Position numbers and translations under genes: made by a program. DNA of 64,000 bases from DASZBX01 sp035943635 (GTDB taxonomy: Bacteria; Actinomycetota; Actinomycetes; Streptomycetales; Catenulisporaceae): positions 9,777 through 73,776 of the forward strand of contig DASZBX010000135.1 of assembly GCA_035943635.1 (NCBI GenBank), read 5' to 3'. Shown one piece after another: positions 8,216-16,535 of this stretch (positions within the stretch are counted from its first letter, which is position 1; each line of letters begins with the position of its first letter). The notes under the pieces were generated by a model, which ran no database searches, was not told the origin of the DNA, and worked only from the letters and a program-made list of their open reading frames with translations.

Positions 8216-8395
8216 TCACCCGGGCGGCGGCCTGCTCGCGAACACCCAGCGGTTGTTGCCGAGCGCGTCGTCCGGCTCGGGGTGCGGGCCGCGGCCGAGC
8301 CGGCGGGTGAAGTCGAACGGGGTGCGCACCTTCGCACTCCAGCCCCGGCCGGCCAGGTCGACGACCGAGTCCGGCCGCGGCTCGGCGTTTTCCGC
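8216..8395 (-). pseudogene. Possible C-terminal gene remnant
   Basis: On the minus strand an open frame with strongly GC-biased third positions ends at 8216 and reads, near its end, DDALGNNRWVFASRPPPG. Upstream it meets a stop codon and no plausible start or ribosome site, so it looks like the tail of a lost gene. I do not recognise the family. It could also be chance reading in GC-rich DNA. Confidence 0.3.
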
Positions 8396-8533
8396 CTGTC
8401 CCTTCGGGAGTGAGTGGGGCGCTTTTCACTATCCGGGCGGCGGGGCGGCCGAGCATAGAGGGTCCTGCGATGTTCACCCGAATGAGCGAAATCGGCGGAA
8501 ATGTCGAGTGCTGAGACCGAACGCGGACCCGGA

Positions 8534-9379
8534 TCAGGACCCGAAGGTCTGCGCGCCGATCACGTGCAGCAGCCGCAGTTTCTCGGCGTTCTCGCTACCG
8601 GGCGTCGCGGTGAACACGAGCAGCACCTGATCCTGGTCGGGGTCCAGCAGGACCTGGCAGAACAGCTCGATCAGGCCCACCTGCGGGTGACTGAACCGCT
8701 TGTGCCGGCCGGTCGGCTTGAGCCCGACCTCGTGCTGGACCCAGAGCGCGGCGAACTGCGGGCTGATCCGGCCCAGCTCCGCGGCCAGAACCGCCGCGGG
8801 CGAGTCCGGGCCCTGCCGGGCGACCGCCTGGCGCAGCTGCGCGGTGAACTCGCGGCCGTGCCGGTCGTGGTCCTCCTCGGGGTAGATCCGGCGCGAGTCC
8901 GGGTCGGTGTACCAGCGGTAGATGATGCTGCGCGCGAGCCCGGTGAAGTGCGTCTCGTCGCCGACCAGGGCGACGGCCAGCGGGGTCTGCACCAGGGTCT
9001 CGCCCAGGCCGGAGATCACCTGCGCCGGGGTGTCGGCGAGCCGGTCGAGCACCCGCAGCATGCCGGGGCTGACGTGGTCGCCGCGGCCGGTCCGCGGGCG
9101 GGCGCCGTGCCCGGCCAGCAGGAACAGGTGGTCGCGTTCGGCCAGGCTCAGGTGCAGGGCGCGGGCGATCGAGGCGAGGATCTGCTCGGACGGCTGCGGG
9201 CCGCCGCCGCGTTCGATCCGGCTGTAGTAGTCCGCCGACATCTCGGCCAGCGCGGCGACCTCCTCGCGGCGCAGCCCCGGGGTGCGCCGGCGGGCACCCC
9301 GGGGCAGCCCGACGTCCTGCGGCTGCAGGGCCTCGCGGCGGGTGCGCAGGAAGCGGGCGAGGTCGTCGCGGTCCATCAT
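8534..9379 (-). CDS. XRE-family regulator with MmyB-like ligand domain
   Basis: A 281-residue regulator. The N-terminal helix-turn-helix (about residues 5-75) has the hallmark pattern FLRTRREAL...TPGLRREEVAALA...YYSRIERG. The C-terminal part (about 100-275) is the MmyB-like domain, which contains a PAS-like pocket thought to bind a small lipid or other ligand. Such genes are abundant in actinomycetes and often sit next to an oxidoreductase or hydrolase they regulate. Here the alpha/beta hydrolase at 9424-10410 lies just upstream on the same strand. A remnant of the same family is present at 37824-38133. Confidence 0.9.
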   Translation of the reverse strand: MMDRDDLARFLRTRREALQPQDVGLPRGARRRTPGLRREEVAALAEMSADYYSRIERGGGPQPSEQILASIARALHLSLAERDHLFLLAGHGARPRTGRGDHVSPGMLRVLDRLADTPAQVISGLGETLVQTPLAVALVGDETHFTGLARSIIYRWYTDPDSRRIYPEEDHDRHGREFTAQLRQAVARQGPDSPAAVLAAELGRISPQFAALWVQHEVGLKPTGRHKRFSHPQVGLIELFCQVLLDPDQDQVLLVFTATPGSENAEKLRLLHVIGAQTFGS

Positions 9380-9423
9380 CGTCTCCGGGTCGGGCTGGGT
9401 CTAGGAGCCACCGTAGTCCGGGC

Positions 9424-10410
9424 TCAGCCCGCGGCGGCCGGGCTCAGCGCCGAGGCCCACTCGATCACCGTGTCACTGTAGGTGTGCGGGTCGCGGTTGT
9501 GCATCGAGTGCGCCGCGTCCGGGAAGGAGCGCAGGGTGAAGGACTGGCCGGCGGCTTCGACCAGTTCGCGGGCCCGGCGCACCTGGAGGTCGCTGATCGC
9601 GCCCAAGGTCGCCCCGGACTGCTCGTCCTGGCCGTGCCAGTGGTGGGTGAACAGGACCGGGGCCTTGATCCGGCTGAGCAGGTTCTCGTGATCGCACGCC
9701 GCGGTGGCCAGGCCGCTGGTGAACGCCCGGGCCCACTCCGGGTCGTACTCGCGCAGGTTCTGCGGCGGCCCGTCCGGGCGCGGGCCCGGCAGCGGCGGGA
9801 ACATGTGCTGGCGCGCCTGGAGCAGGTAGCCGGGCAGTTCGGTCGGCACGGCCTTCATCAGACCGTCGAAGTCGCCGATCGACCACTGGTCGCCGAGCCA
9901 CTTGTTCCACCACAGCATCGACGGGCCCATGCCCTGCCGGATCGGCGTCCCGCACGAGGTGGTTGCCTCGGAGGCGAACAGCGGCGCGTCCTCCAGCACC
10001 GCGCCGCGGATCTGGCCGGGCTTGGCGAACGCGGCCAGCCAGGCCGCGAGCACCCCGCCGGAGGAGTTGCCGGCCGCGACCACCGGGCGCCCGACCACCA
10101 GGTCGAGGAACCGGACCAGGTCGTTGCCGAAGTTGTCCAGCGTGTAGCGGCCGGGCGTCCAGGTCGAGCGGCCCTGGCCGCGCAGGTCGACCGCGAAGCA
10201 CTGGAAGTGCTCGGCCAGCAGCGGCAGCGCGGGCTCGTAACCCCACCAGGACTCGGACTGGGCCGGGACCAGCAGCAGCGCCGGGCGGGCCGGGTCCCCG
10301 GCGACCGCGTAGTTCAACCGCACCTCGCCGAGGTCGACGGTGTGTTCCTCGAACGCGTGCGGCACGAACACGCCGGCCCGGTCCTCGGCTTCCAGATATC
10401 TCGCGGCCAC
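9424..10410 (-). CDS. Alpha/beta hydrolase (epoxide hydrolase/esterase-like)
   Basis: A 328-residue alpha/beta-fold hydrolase. Motifs: LLLVPAQSESWWGYEP near residue 50, DLRGQGRS near 80, a nucleophile elbow AGNSSGG (Ser) near 118, and a late His in PDAAHSMHN near 305. The usual oxyanion HG is replaced by PAQ, as in some esterase subgroups. The GTG at 10410 is preceded by AGAAGGGG, a good ribosome site, which decides this start. It is divergent from the SDR at 10690 across a 279-base region and lies upstream of the XRE regulator on the same strand. Substrate unknown. Confidence 0.85.
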   Translation of the reverse strand: MAARYLEAEDRAGVFVPHAFEEHTVDLGEVRLNYAVAGDPARPALLLVPAQSESWWGYEPALPLLAEHFQCFAVDLRGQGRSTWTPGRYTLDNFGNDLVRFLDLVVGRPVVAAGNSSGGVLAAWLAAFAKPGQIRGAVLEDAPLFASEATTSCGTPIRQGMGPSMLWWNKWLGDQWSIGDFDGLMKAVPTELPGYLLQARQHMFPPLPGPRPDGPPQNLREYDPEWARAFTSGLATAACDHENLLSRIKAPVLFTHHWHGQDEQSGATLGAISDLQVRRARELVEAAGQSFTLRSFPDAAHSMHNRDPHTYSDTVIEWASALSPAAAG

Positions 10411-10689
10411 AGGTGCACCCCTTCTGTCGGCGGGGCGGCCCGGCGCGCCGACTGCGCCGCCGGACGGTTGCCGCCCGCCACCTCCACTGTGTCCCGTAAC
10501 GCGCGGGACCGCCAGGCACGGCCTATCCACTGCACGCCGAGCAGTGGCTAAGCGTGGCCTTGTTGGGTTCCCGAGCGCGGGGTCAACTGGATACGGCGCC
10601 CACCGAATCCAGGGGCGACCGCAGCTGGCTGGTACGTCACCACACCGATCCGCGGTGCGCGCACGGACCACAGACCGAAGGGGAACATC

Positions 10690-11589
10690 GTGCCGAAGAC
10701 CGAGTGGACCGCCCGGAACCTGCCGGACCTGACCGGCCGCACCGCGGTCGTCACCGGGGCGACCAGCGGCATCGGCCTGGTCGCGGCCCGCGAACTGGCC
10801 CGGGCCGGGGCCCAGGTGACCCTCGCGGTCCGGGACCCGGCCAAGGGCGCCCGGGTCGCCGCGGACCTGCCCGGGCAGGTGCAGGTGCGGCGGCTGGACG
10901 TCGCCGACCTGCGCTCGGTGCGCGAGTTCGCCCGCGAGTGGACCGGGCCGCTGGACCTGCTGATCAACAACGCGGGCATCATGCAGGTCCCGCTGGCCCG
11001 GACCGCCGACGGCTTCGAATCGCAGGCCGCCACCAACTACTTCGGTCCGTTCGCGCTCACCGGACTGCTGCTGCCGCAGATCACCGGCCGCGTGGTCACG
11101 ATCTCCTCCCAGCTGCACCGCCGCGGGCGCCTGCACACCGACGACCTGAACTGGGAACGGCGCAAGTACAACCCGACCGGCGCGTACTGCGACTCCAAAC
11201 TGTGCGCGACCATGTTCGCCCTGGAGCTCGACCGGCGCCTCACGGCCGCCGGCAGCCGGGTCCGCTCGCTGGTCGCGCACCCGGGCATCGCGCCCACCAA
11301 CCTCGTCGCGCACGTCGGCGGCCTGCCCGGATTGGTGAACCGCGCAATGGCGTTCATGGTCAACGACGTCGAGCGCGCCGCGCTGCCGACGCTGTACGCC
11401 GCGACCGAGGACGTGCCCGGCGGCTCGTACATCGGCCCCGACGGTCTCGGCAGCATCAAGGGCCACCCCGCGATCGGCCGCCCGGCCAAGGCGGCGACCG
11501 ACCAGCAGGTCGCCGCGCGCCTGTGGGAGGTCACCGCGGCGCTCACCGGGATCGACATCCAGCTGCCCGACAGTACCCTGTCTCACTGA
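10690..11589 (+). CDS. SDR oxidoreductase (retinol-dehydrogenase-like)
   Basis: A 299-residue extended-length SDR. It has the cofactor motif VTGATSGIG near residue 22, NNAGIM near 97, and a catalytic pair in AYCDSKL near 165. Sequence around VISSQ/HRRGRLHTDDLNWE resembles the RDH/WWOX-like subgroup that acts on lipid or aromatic carbonyls. The GTG at 10690 is preceded by GGGGAACATC. It ends convergently against the TetR gene, with 48 bases between stops. The true substrate is not deducible. Confidence 0.88.
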   Translation: MPKTEWTARNLPDLTGRTAVVTGATSGIGLVAARELARAGAQVTLAVRDPAKGARVAADLPGQVQVRRLDVADLRSVREFAREWTGPLDLLINNAGIMQVPLARTADGFESQAATNYFGPFALTGLLLPQITGRVVTISSQLHRRGRLHTDDLNWERRKYNPTGAYCDSKLCATMFALELDRRLTAAGSRVRSLVAHPGIAPTNLVAHVGGLPGLVNRAMAFMVNDVERAALPTLYAATEDVPGGSYIGPDGLGSIKGHPAIGRPAKAATDQQVAARLWEVTAALTGIDIQLPDSTLSH

Positions 11590-11637
11590 GAAACCCAGGC
11601 GCACCAAGGCCATCGCTGCCCGGGCGCGCCGCCGAGC

Positions 11638-12354
11638 TCAGTGCTCGTGCGCCGGATCGGCCAGCGTGGCCAGTCCGTCCAGCAGCCAGTCCAGGATCGT
11701 GTCGAAGGTCTGCGGCGGCCGGTCGTGCCGGGTCGGGTCGGCGGCCCAGGCGCTGAAGTGCGGGTGCGCGCCGGCCGCGGCGATCCGGGTCAGGTACGGT
11801 TCGACCGCCGCGGTCAGGTCCTCGTCGCCCGCGATGTCGGCCCGGGCCCGCATCGTCTGCTCCTCCAGCAGCGCCAGCCCGGAGCCCAGGACGTGCCCGA
11901 GCACCGTGTTGACGAACCCCATCCGGGTGGCCGCGGGCAGGCCCAGCGGGTCGAGTTCGGCGAGCGCGGCCTCGTACAGGGCCAGGGCGTTGGGGCCGAG
12001 CGGCGGGCGGGCGAAGGCGAGCCGGGCGAACCAGGGGTGGGCCTGGACCGCGGCCCAGCCGGAGCGGCCCAGCGAGCGCAGCGCCGGCCGCCAGCCCCGG
12101 CCCCGGGGGACGGCGAACTGCCCGTAGACCTGGTCGGCCATCAGGTCGGCCAGTCCGTCCTTGCTGCCGACATACCGGTACAGGGCCATCGGGCTGCGCA
12201 CCCCGACGCTCGCGGCCAGGGCGCGCATGGTGATCTCGCCGCCCGGCTCCCGGTCGGCCAGGCCGATCGCGGCCCCGACGATCTCCGCGCGGCTGAGCGC
12301 GGGCCTGGTCCGGGGCGGCTCCGGCTCTTCCAGCCACAGTGGTCTGTCGTTCAT
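11638..12354 (-). CDS. TetR-family transcriptional repressor
   Basis: A 238-residue TetR-type repressor. The HTH (about residues 20-65) reads LSRAEIVGAAIGLADREPGG...VGVRSPMALYRYVGSKDGL; the rest is the TetR_C-like ligand and dimerisation domain. It is divergent from the FAD monooxygenase at 12392. The 37-base gap plus the start of that gene contains a 43-bp inverted repeat (12372-12414), almost certainly its operator, so it should repress both itself and the monooxygenase until a ligand binds. TAGGCT lies eight bases upstream of its ATG, suggesting a leaderless transcript. Confidence 0.9.
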   Translation of the reverse strand: MNDRPLWLEEPEPPRTRPALSRAEIVGAAIGLADREPGGEITMRALAASVGVRSPMALYRYVGSKDGLADLMADQVYGQFAVPRGRGWRPALRSLGRSGWAAVQAHPWFARLAFARPPLGPNALALYEAALAELDPLGLPAATRMGFVNTVLGHVLGSGLALLEEQTMRARADIAGDEDLTAAVEPYLTRIAAAGAHPHFSAWAADPTRHDRPPQTFDTILDWLLDGLATLADPAHEH

Positions 12355-12371
12355 TTGACCCCAGCCTAGCA

Positions 12372-12414
12372 GTCTGTGTACGTTGTCCACCATGAGTGGA
12401 CAACGTACACAGAC
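12372..12414. promoter_or_regulatory. TetR-type operator overlapping the monooxygenase promoter
   Basis: Two perfect 19-base arms (12372-12390 and 12396-12414) flank a five-base centre. The left arm contains TACGTT (12379-12384), a TANNNT -10 box seven bases upstream of the monooxygenase ATG at 12392; the right arm covers its first codons. Bound repressor would therefore block the promoter directly and impede the divergent TetR gene. Site size and position fit TetR-family operators. Confidence 0.8.
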
Positions 12415-13837
12415 ACGCTCACAGGCCGAGGTCCTGATCGTCGGCGGGGGACTGGTGGGCCTGAGCGCGGCCCTGCTGCTGCGGCACCACGGCGTCGGCG
12501 CGACACTCGTCGAGAAGCACGCGACGACCTCCCCGCAGCCCAAAGCGCGCCGATTCCACATGCGCACGATGGAGATCTTCCGCGAACTCGGCCTGGCCGC
12601 CCTCGTGCACGACGCGGCCCGGGACCTGGCCGGACACGACCACTTCGCCGCGGGCCGCACCCTCGCGGACAGCGCGCAGAAACCGCTGTGGCTGCCCAAC
12701 GGCGGCGACATCCCGGACCTGAGCCCCGAACTGCCGTGCCTGATCGCGCAGGACATCCTCGAACCGGTACTGCGGCAGGCGGCCGTGGCGGCGGGCGTCG
12801 ACGTCCGCTTCGAGACGGAACTGACCGGCTTCCGGCAGACGGACGAGGCCGTCATCGCCGCACTCAGCCCGCGCGGCGCCGCCCCCGAGGAGATCCGCGC
12901 ACGCCACCTCATCGCGGCCGACGGAGCGCGCAGCGGCATACGCACCACCCTCGGCATCACCCGCTCCGGCCGCGGCGCAGTCGGCCAACCCGGCGTGAAC
13001 GTCTACTTCACCGCCGACCTCGCCGACGTCGTGCGCGGCCGGGAGTTCAACCTCTGCCAGATCCAGCACCCGGACGCACCCGGCTGGCTCGCCTCGGTCG
13101 ACGGCCGCCGCCGCTGGGTCTTCATGGCCTCCGGCACCGAGACCGACCGCGACTGGCCCCGGCTGCTGCGCACCGCGCTCGGCGTGCCCGCGCCGGAACT
13201 ACGCGTGCTGAGCGTCCTGGCCTGGCAGGCGGAGATGCTGGTGGCCGACACGTACTCGGCCGGCCGGATCCACCTCGCCGGGGACGCCGCCCACGTGATG
13301 CCCGCCTACGCCGCCGCCGGCGCCAACACCGGGATCGCCGACGCGCACAACCTCGCCTGGAAACTCGCCGCCGTGCTGCGCGCCGAAGCCGACCCGGCCC
13401 TGCTGGCCAGCTACCACGCCGAGCGCCGGCCGGCCGGCTGGTTCGCCGCCGACCAGTCCGCCCGCCGCTCGGCCGACCCCGGCCGGGCCGACCCGGCCCT
13501 CGCGCACCCGTTCGTGCTCGCCGCCGGCGCCTTCCAGTACCCCGCGGGCGCGCTCGTGCCGGACGGAACCGTCGAACCGGTCACCGAGTTCGCCCCGGCC
13601 GGGCGGGTCGGCACCCGGATCCCGCACCGCTGGCTGGACCAGGCGCGCACCCGCTCCACGGTCGACCTGGCCGGACCCGGCTGGGCAGTACTCAGCCCGA
13701 GCCCGGCCACGGCCGACTTCCTCGCCGCCGGAGAACACCTGCTGCTGCGCCCGGACCACGTCGTGGCCTGGCGCGGCAGTTCCCCGGCCGAGGCCCACGC
13801 CGTGCGCGCGAAACTGCTCGCCGGCTCAGCCCTCTGA
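12392..13837 (+). CDS. FAD-dependent aromatic monooxygenase (PheA/TfdB type)
   Basis: A 481-residue flavoprotein monooxygenase of the aromatic-ring hydroxylase group (PF01494-like). It has the Rossmann dinucleotide motif VLIVGGGLVGLSAALLL near residue 14, a DG-type motif LIAADGARSGIR near 175, and the GD motif HLAGDAAHVMPAYAAAGANT near 292. The family hydroxylates phenols and polyketides, or inactivates drugs such as rifampicin and tetracycline, using NADPH and O2. The control by an adjacent TetR repressor with a shared operator is typical of inducible detoxification. The ATG at 12392 was chosen over a TTG at 12383. The C-terminal thioredoxin-like tail is short. Confidence 0.9.
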   Translation: MSGQRTQTRSQAEVLIVGGGLVGLSAALLLRHHGVGATLVEKHATTSPQPKARRFHMRTMEIFRELGLAALVHDAARDLAGHDHFAAGRTLADSAQKPLWLPNGGDIPDLSPELPCLIAQDILEPVLRQAAVAAGVDVRFETELTGFRQTDEAVIAALSPRGAAPEEIRARHLIAADGARSGIRTTLGITRSGRGAVGQPGVNVYFTADLADVVRGREFNLCQIQHPDAPGWLASVDGRRRWVFMASGTETDRDWPRLLRTALGVPAPELRVLSVLAWQAEMLVADTYSAGRIHLAGDAAHVMPAYAAAGANTGIADAHNLAWKLAAVLRAEADPALLASYHAERRPAGWFAADQSARRSADPGRADPALAHPFVLAAGAFQYPAGALVPDGTVEPVTEFAPAGRVGTRIPHRWLDQARTRSTVDLAGPGWAVLSPSPATADFLAAGEHLLLRPDHVVAWRGSSPAEAHAVRAKLLAGSAL

Positions 13838-13860
13838 CACGACTGCCGGGGTCGGGCGGG

Positions 13861-14376
13861 TCACCACTGCTCGCGGTGCACCACCTCGTCGAACGGCCGC
13901 CGGGCCGGCTTGACCAGCGGAGTCAGCGGCCGGTCGGCCGGATAGCCGACCCCGATGAGGTAGGAGACGACCCGCCCCTCCGGCACGCCCAGGATCTCCC
14001 GGGCGGCGGCCTGGTCCCCGACCGCCGAATGCCCGGTGCCGATGCCCAGGTCGGTCGCGGCCAGCAGCATGGCATAGGTGGCCTGACCCAGGTCGTACTG
14101 GTCGATCACGCGGGTGCGGTCGTCCTCCGGCTCCGGCACGACCAGCGCGATCGCGGCCGGGGCGCCGGCGATGTGGCCCGCGCCCTGCCACACGGTCGAC
14201 AGCCGCTGCAGCCGCTCGGGGTCGGTGACCAGGACGAAGTCCCAGTGCTGCCGGTTCGACGCCGACGGCGCCCGCCAGCCGGCCTCGGCGATGCGCTCCA
14301 GATCGCTCTGGGCGACCGGATCGGCGGTGTAGCCGCGTACGTTGCGCCGGGCCCGGATCGCGTCCCAGGTTTCCAC
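13861..14376 (-). CDS. Nitroreductase family protein
   Basis: A 171-residue FMN-dependent nitroreductase-like enzyme. The N-terminus ETWDAIRARRNVRGYT carries the FMN-binding Arg cluster, followed by RAPSASNRQHWDFVLV and a late GIGTGHSAVGDQA and YLIGVGYP, in the family order. Length is at the short end of the family. Members reduce nitro groups, quinones or flavins with NAD(P)H. The GTG at 14376 has GAGGAG eight bases upstream. It is convergent with the monooxygenase (23 bases between stops) and divergent from the DrrA-like gene at 14660. Confidence 0.88.
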   Translation of the reverse strand: METWDAIRARRNVRGYTADPVAQSDLERIAEAGWRAPSASNRQHWDFVLVTDPERLQRLSTVWQGAGHIAGAPAAIALVVPEPEDDRTRVIDQYDLGQATYAMLLAATDLGIGTGHSAVGDQAAAREILGVPEGRVVSYLIGVGYPADRPLTPLVKPARRPFDEVVHREQW

Positions 14377-14659
14377 TGCGTTCTCCTCGGTATGTCGGTC
14401 AGCTCGGAGGGCCGCGGCTTCACAACCGCGCCCTGCCGTCACAACCGGCGATTTGCGACCCGCATTCCCGCTGCCACCGCACCGCGTCAACCCGTGGTCA
14501 CCGTGAGCTCCCCGGCCCCGCCCGGCCGCCTTGCTGACAGCCGCTGTCAGGATCGGCCGGAATCTGTCAGCGGGCTGTGCGCGGCTTATCAGCGCCGCCC
14601 GCCATGCTTCGAGGGTAGCCAGAACCTCCTGGCACGGAATGCGGGAGCAGGAGCGATTC

Positions 14660-15616
14660 ATGACCAACGCAATCGAGGCGGAAGGCCTCGTCAAGCACTT
14701 CGGGGAGACGAAGGCCCTCCAGGGGGTCGACCTCGTCGCACAGCCGGGCACCGTGCACGCCGTACTCGGCCCCAACGGCGCCGGCAAGACCACCGCCGTG
14801 CGGATCCTGGCCACCCTGACCGTCGCGGACGGCGGCACGGCCCGGGTCGGCGGCTACGACACGGTCCGGGACGCGCAGAAGGTGCGCCAGATGATCGGCC
14901 TGACCGGGCAGTACGCCTCGGTCGACGAGGACCTGACCGGGACCGAGAACCTGGTCCTGATCGGCCGGCTGCTGGACCTGACCGGCCGCGCGGCCAAGGA
15001 CCGGGCGGCCGAGCTGCTCGGCTGGTTCGACCTGGCCGAGGCGGCCAAGCGCCCGGCCAAGACCTACTCCGGCGGCATGCGCCGACGGCTGGACCTGGCC
15101 GCGAGCCTGGTCGGCCGGCCCAGCGTGATCTTCCTGGACGAGCCGACCACCGGCCTTGACCCGGCCAAGCGCGAGGACATGTGGGGCGTGGTGCGCAAGC
15201 TGGTCGCCGACGGCTCGACCGTGCTGCTGACCACCCAGTACCTGGAGGAGGCGGACGCGCTGGCCGACGAGGTCACCGTGATCGACCACGGCCTGGTGAT
15301 CGCGCACGACACCCCGCTGGGCCTCAAGCGGGTCATCGGCGGCCAGACCCTGGAGGTCCAGCCCTCCGACCCGGGCCGGATGGACGAGGTCAGGGTGATC
15401 CTCGGCACGGTCGGCACCAAGGAGCCGGAGTCGCTGCGCAAGGGCGTGCTGACAGTACCGGTGACCGATGACGCCGCGATGACCGACGTGGTCGCCCGGC
15501 TCGGCGCCGCGGGCATCTCGGTGGCCGAGCTCTCCCTGCACCTGCCCAGCCTCGATGAAGTCTTCTTCACCCTGATCGGCCGGACCACGGCCACCGACGA
15601 GGAGATCGCCGCATGA
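14660..15616 (+). CDS. DrrA-type ABC transporter ATP-binding protein
   Basis: A 318-residue ATPase subunit of an ABC-2 drug exporter. Motifs: Walker A GPNGAGKTTAV (about residue 37), ABC signature YSGGMRRRLDLA (about 135), Walker B VIFLDEPTTGLDP (about 157), and H-loop region TTQYLEEADAL (about 192), where Gln-Tyr replaces the more common THYM. The C-terminal extension (220-318) is the daunorubicin-resistance DrrA domain. The ATG follows GGAGCAGGAGCG. It overlaps the permease gene by four bases (ATGA), so the two form a two-gene exporter operon. Confidence 0.93.
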   Translation: MTNAIEAEGLVKHFGETKALQGVDLVAQPGTVHAVLGPNGAGKTTAVRILATLTVADGGTARVGGYDTVRDAQKVRQMIGLTGQYASVDEDLTGTENLVLIGRLLDLTGRAAKDRAAELLGWFDLAEAAKRPAKTYSGGMRRRLDLAASLVGRPSVIFLDEPTTGLDPAKREDMWGVVRKLVADGSTVLLTTQYLEEADALADEVTVIDHGLVIAHDTPLGLKRVIGGQTLEVQPSDPGRMDEVRVILGTVGTKEPESLRKGVLTVPVTDDAAMTDVVARLGAAGISVAELSLHLPSLDEVFFTLIGRTTATDEEIAA

Positions 15617-16506
15617 GCACCACGCAGAGCACCGAGCAGACCGCCGAGCAGAGCACCGAACTCGGTGCCGGATCCGCCGCGGTCCCCGCCCCCCGGCTGG
15701 CCACCGGGCTCACGGTCGACGGCCCGTCCGGGCAGTCCAAGCGCTACCCGCTGATCCGGCACAGCGCCGCCCTGGCCAAGCGCAGCCTGATCAAGACCAT
15801 GCGCACCCCGGAGGCGCTGATCGACGTCACCCTCCAGCCGATCATCTTCCTGGCCCTGTTCACCTACGTCTTCGGCGGGGCGATCGCGGGCTCCGGGAAC
15901 CAGTCCGCGTACCTGTCGTACCTGCTGCCGGGCATCATGGCCCAGACCATCGCGATGGGCGCCACCGCGATCGGGGTGAACCTGAACACCGACATCTCCA
16001 AGGGCGTGTTCGACCGTTTCCGCAGCCTGCCGATCGCCCGGTCCGCGCCGCTGATCGGCGCGGTCGCCGCCGACGTGGTGCGTTACGCGATCGTCGCGGT
16101 GGTCACCCTGGGCACCGGCATGGTGATGGGCTTCCGGATCCACACCAACCCGGCCGCCGCGCTGGCCGGCTGCCTGCTCGCGGTCGCCTTCGCCCTGTGC
16201 ATGAGCTGGGTGTCGGTGTTCATCGGGATGATCGCCCGGACCCCCGGCGCGGTGCAGGGCCTGATGATCCTGATCGTGCTGCCGCTGAGCTTCGGCAGCA
16301 ACACCTTCGTCAAGTCGAACACTCTGCCCGGCTGGATGCAGGGCTTCGTGAAGGTCAACCCGATCACCCAGCTGGCCAGCGCGGTCCGCGGGCTCTACGA
16401 CGGCGGCCCGGTGGCCGACCACGTGCTCTGGACGCTGTGCTGGATGGCCGGACTGGTCATCGTGTTCATGCCGCTGGCGATGCGGGCCTACCGGCGCAAG
16501 GCCTGA
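15613..16506 (+). CDS. DrrB-type ABC-2 permease
   Basis: A 297-residue membrane subunit of an ABC-2 exporter. After a hydrophilic N-terminal region (about 60 residues, Thr/Glu/Gln-rich) there are about six membrane segments, with the DrrB-like stretch LYLSYLLPG(I/V)MAQ-type and the conserved late FVKVNPITQLASAVRGLYDGG. It partners the ATPase encoded directly upstream, the two genes overlapping by four bases. Substrate is likely a hydrophobic natural product or drug. The gene is convergent with the SARP gene (29 bases between stops). Confidence 0.92.
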   Translation: MSTTQSTEQTAEQSTELGAGSAAVPAPRLATGLTVDGPSGQSKRYPLIRHSAALAKRSLIKTMRTPEALIDVTLQPIIFLALFTYVFGGAIAGSGNQSAYLSYLLPGIMAQTIAMGATAIGVNLNTDISKGVFDRFRSLPIARSAPLIGAVAADVVRYAIVAVVTLGTGMVMGFRIHTNPAAALAGCLLAVAFALCMSWVSVFIGMIARTPGAVQGLMILIVLPLSFGSNTFVKSNTLPGWMQGFVKVNPITQLASAVRGLYDGGPVADHVLWTLCWMAGLVIVFMPLAMRAYRRKA

Positions 16507-16535
16507 GCCGTGCCGGGGCCGGGAACGGGTCCGGT

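Noticed and set aside
12376..15159. Plus-strand open frame of over 900 codons through the monooxygenase and nitroreductase
   Set aside because: Its product is Arg/Pro-rich low complexity; the real frames carry recognisable FAD, nitroreductase and ABC motifs.
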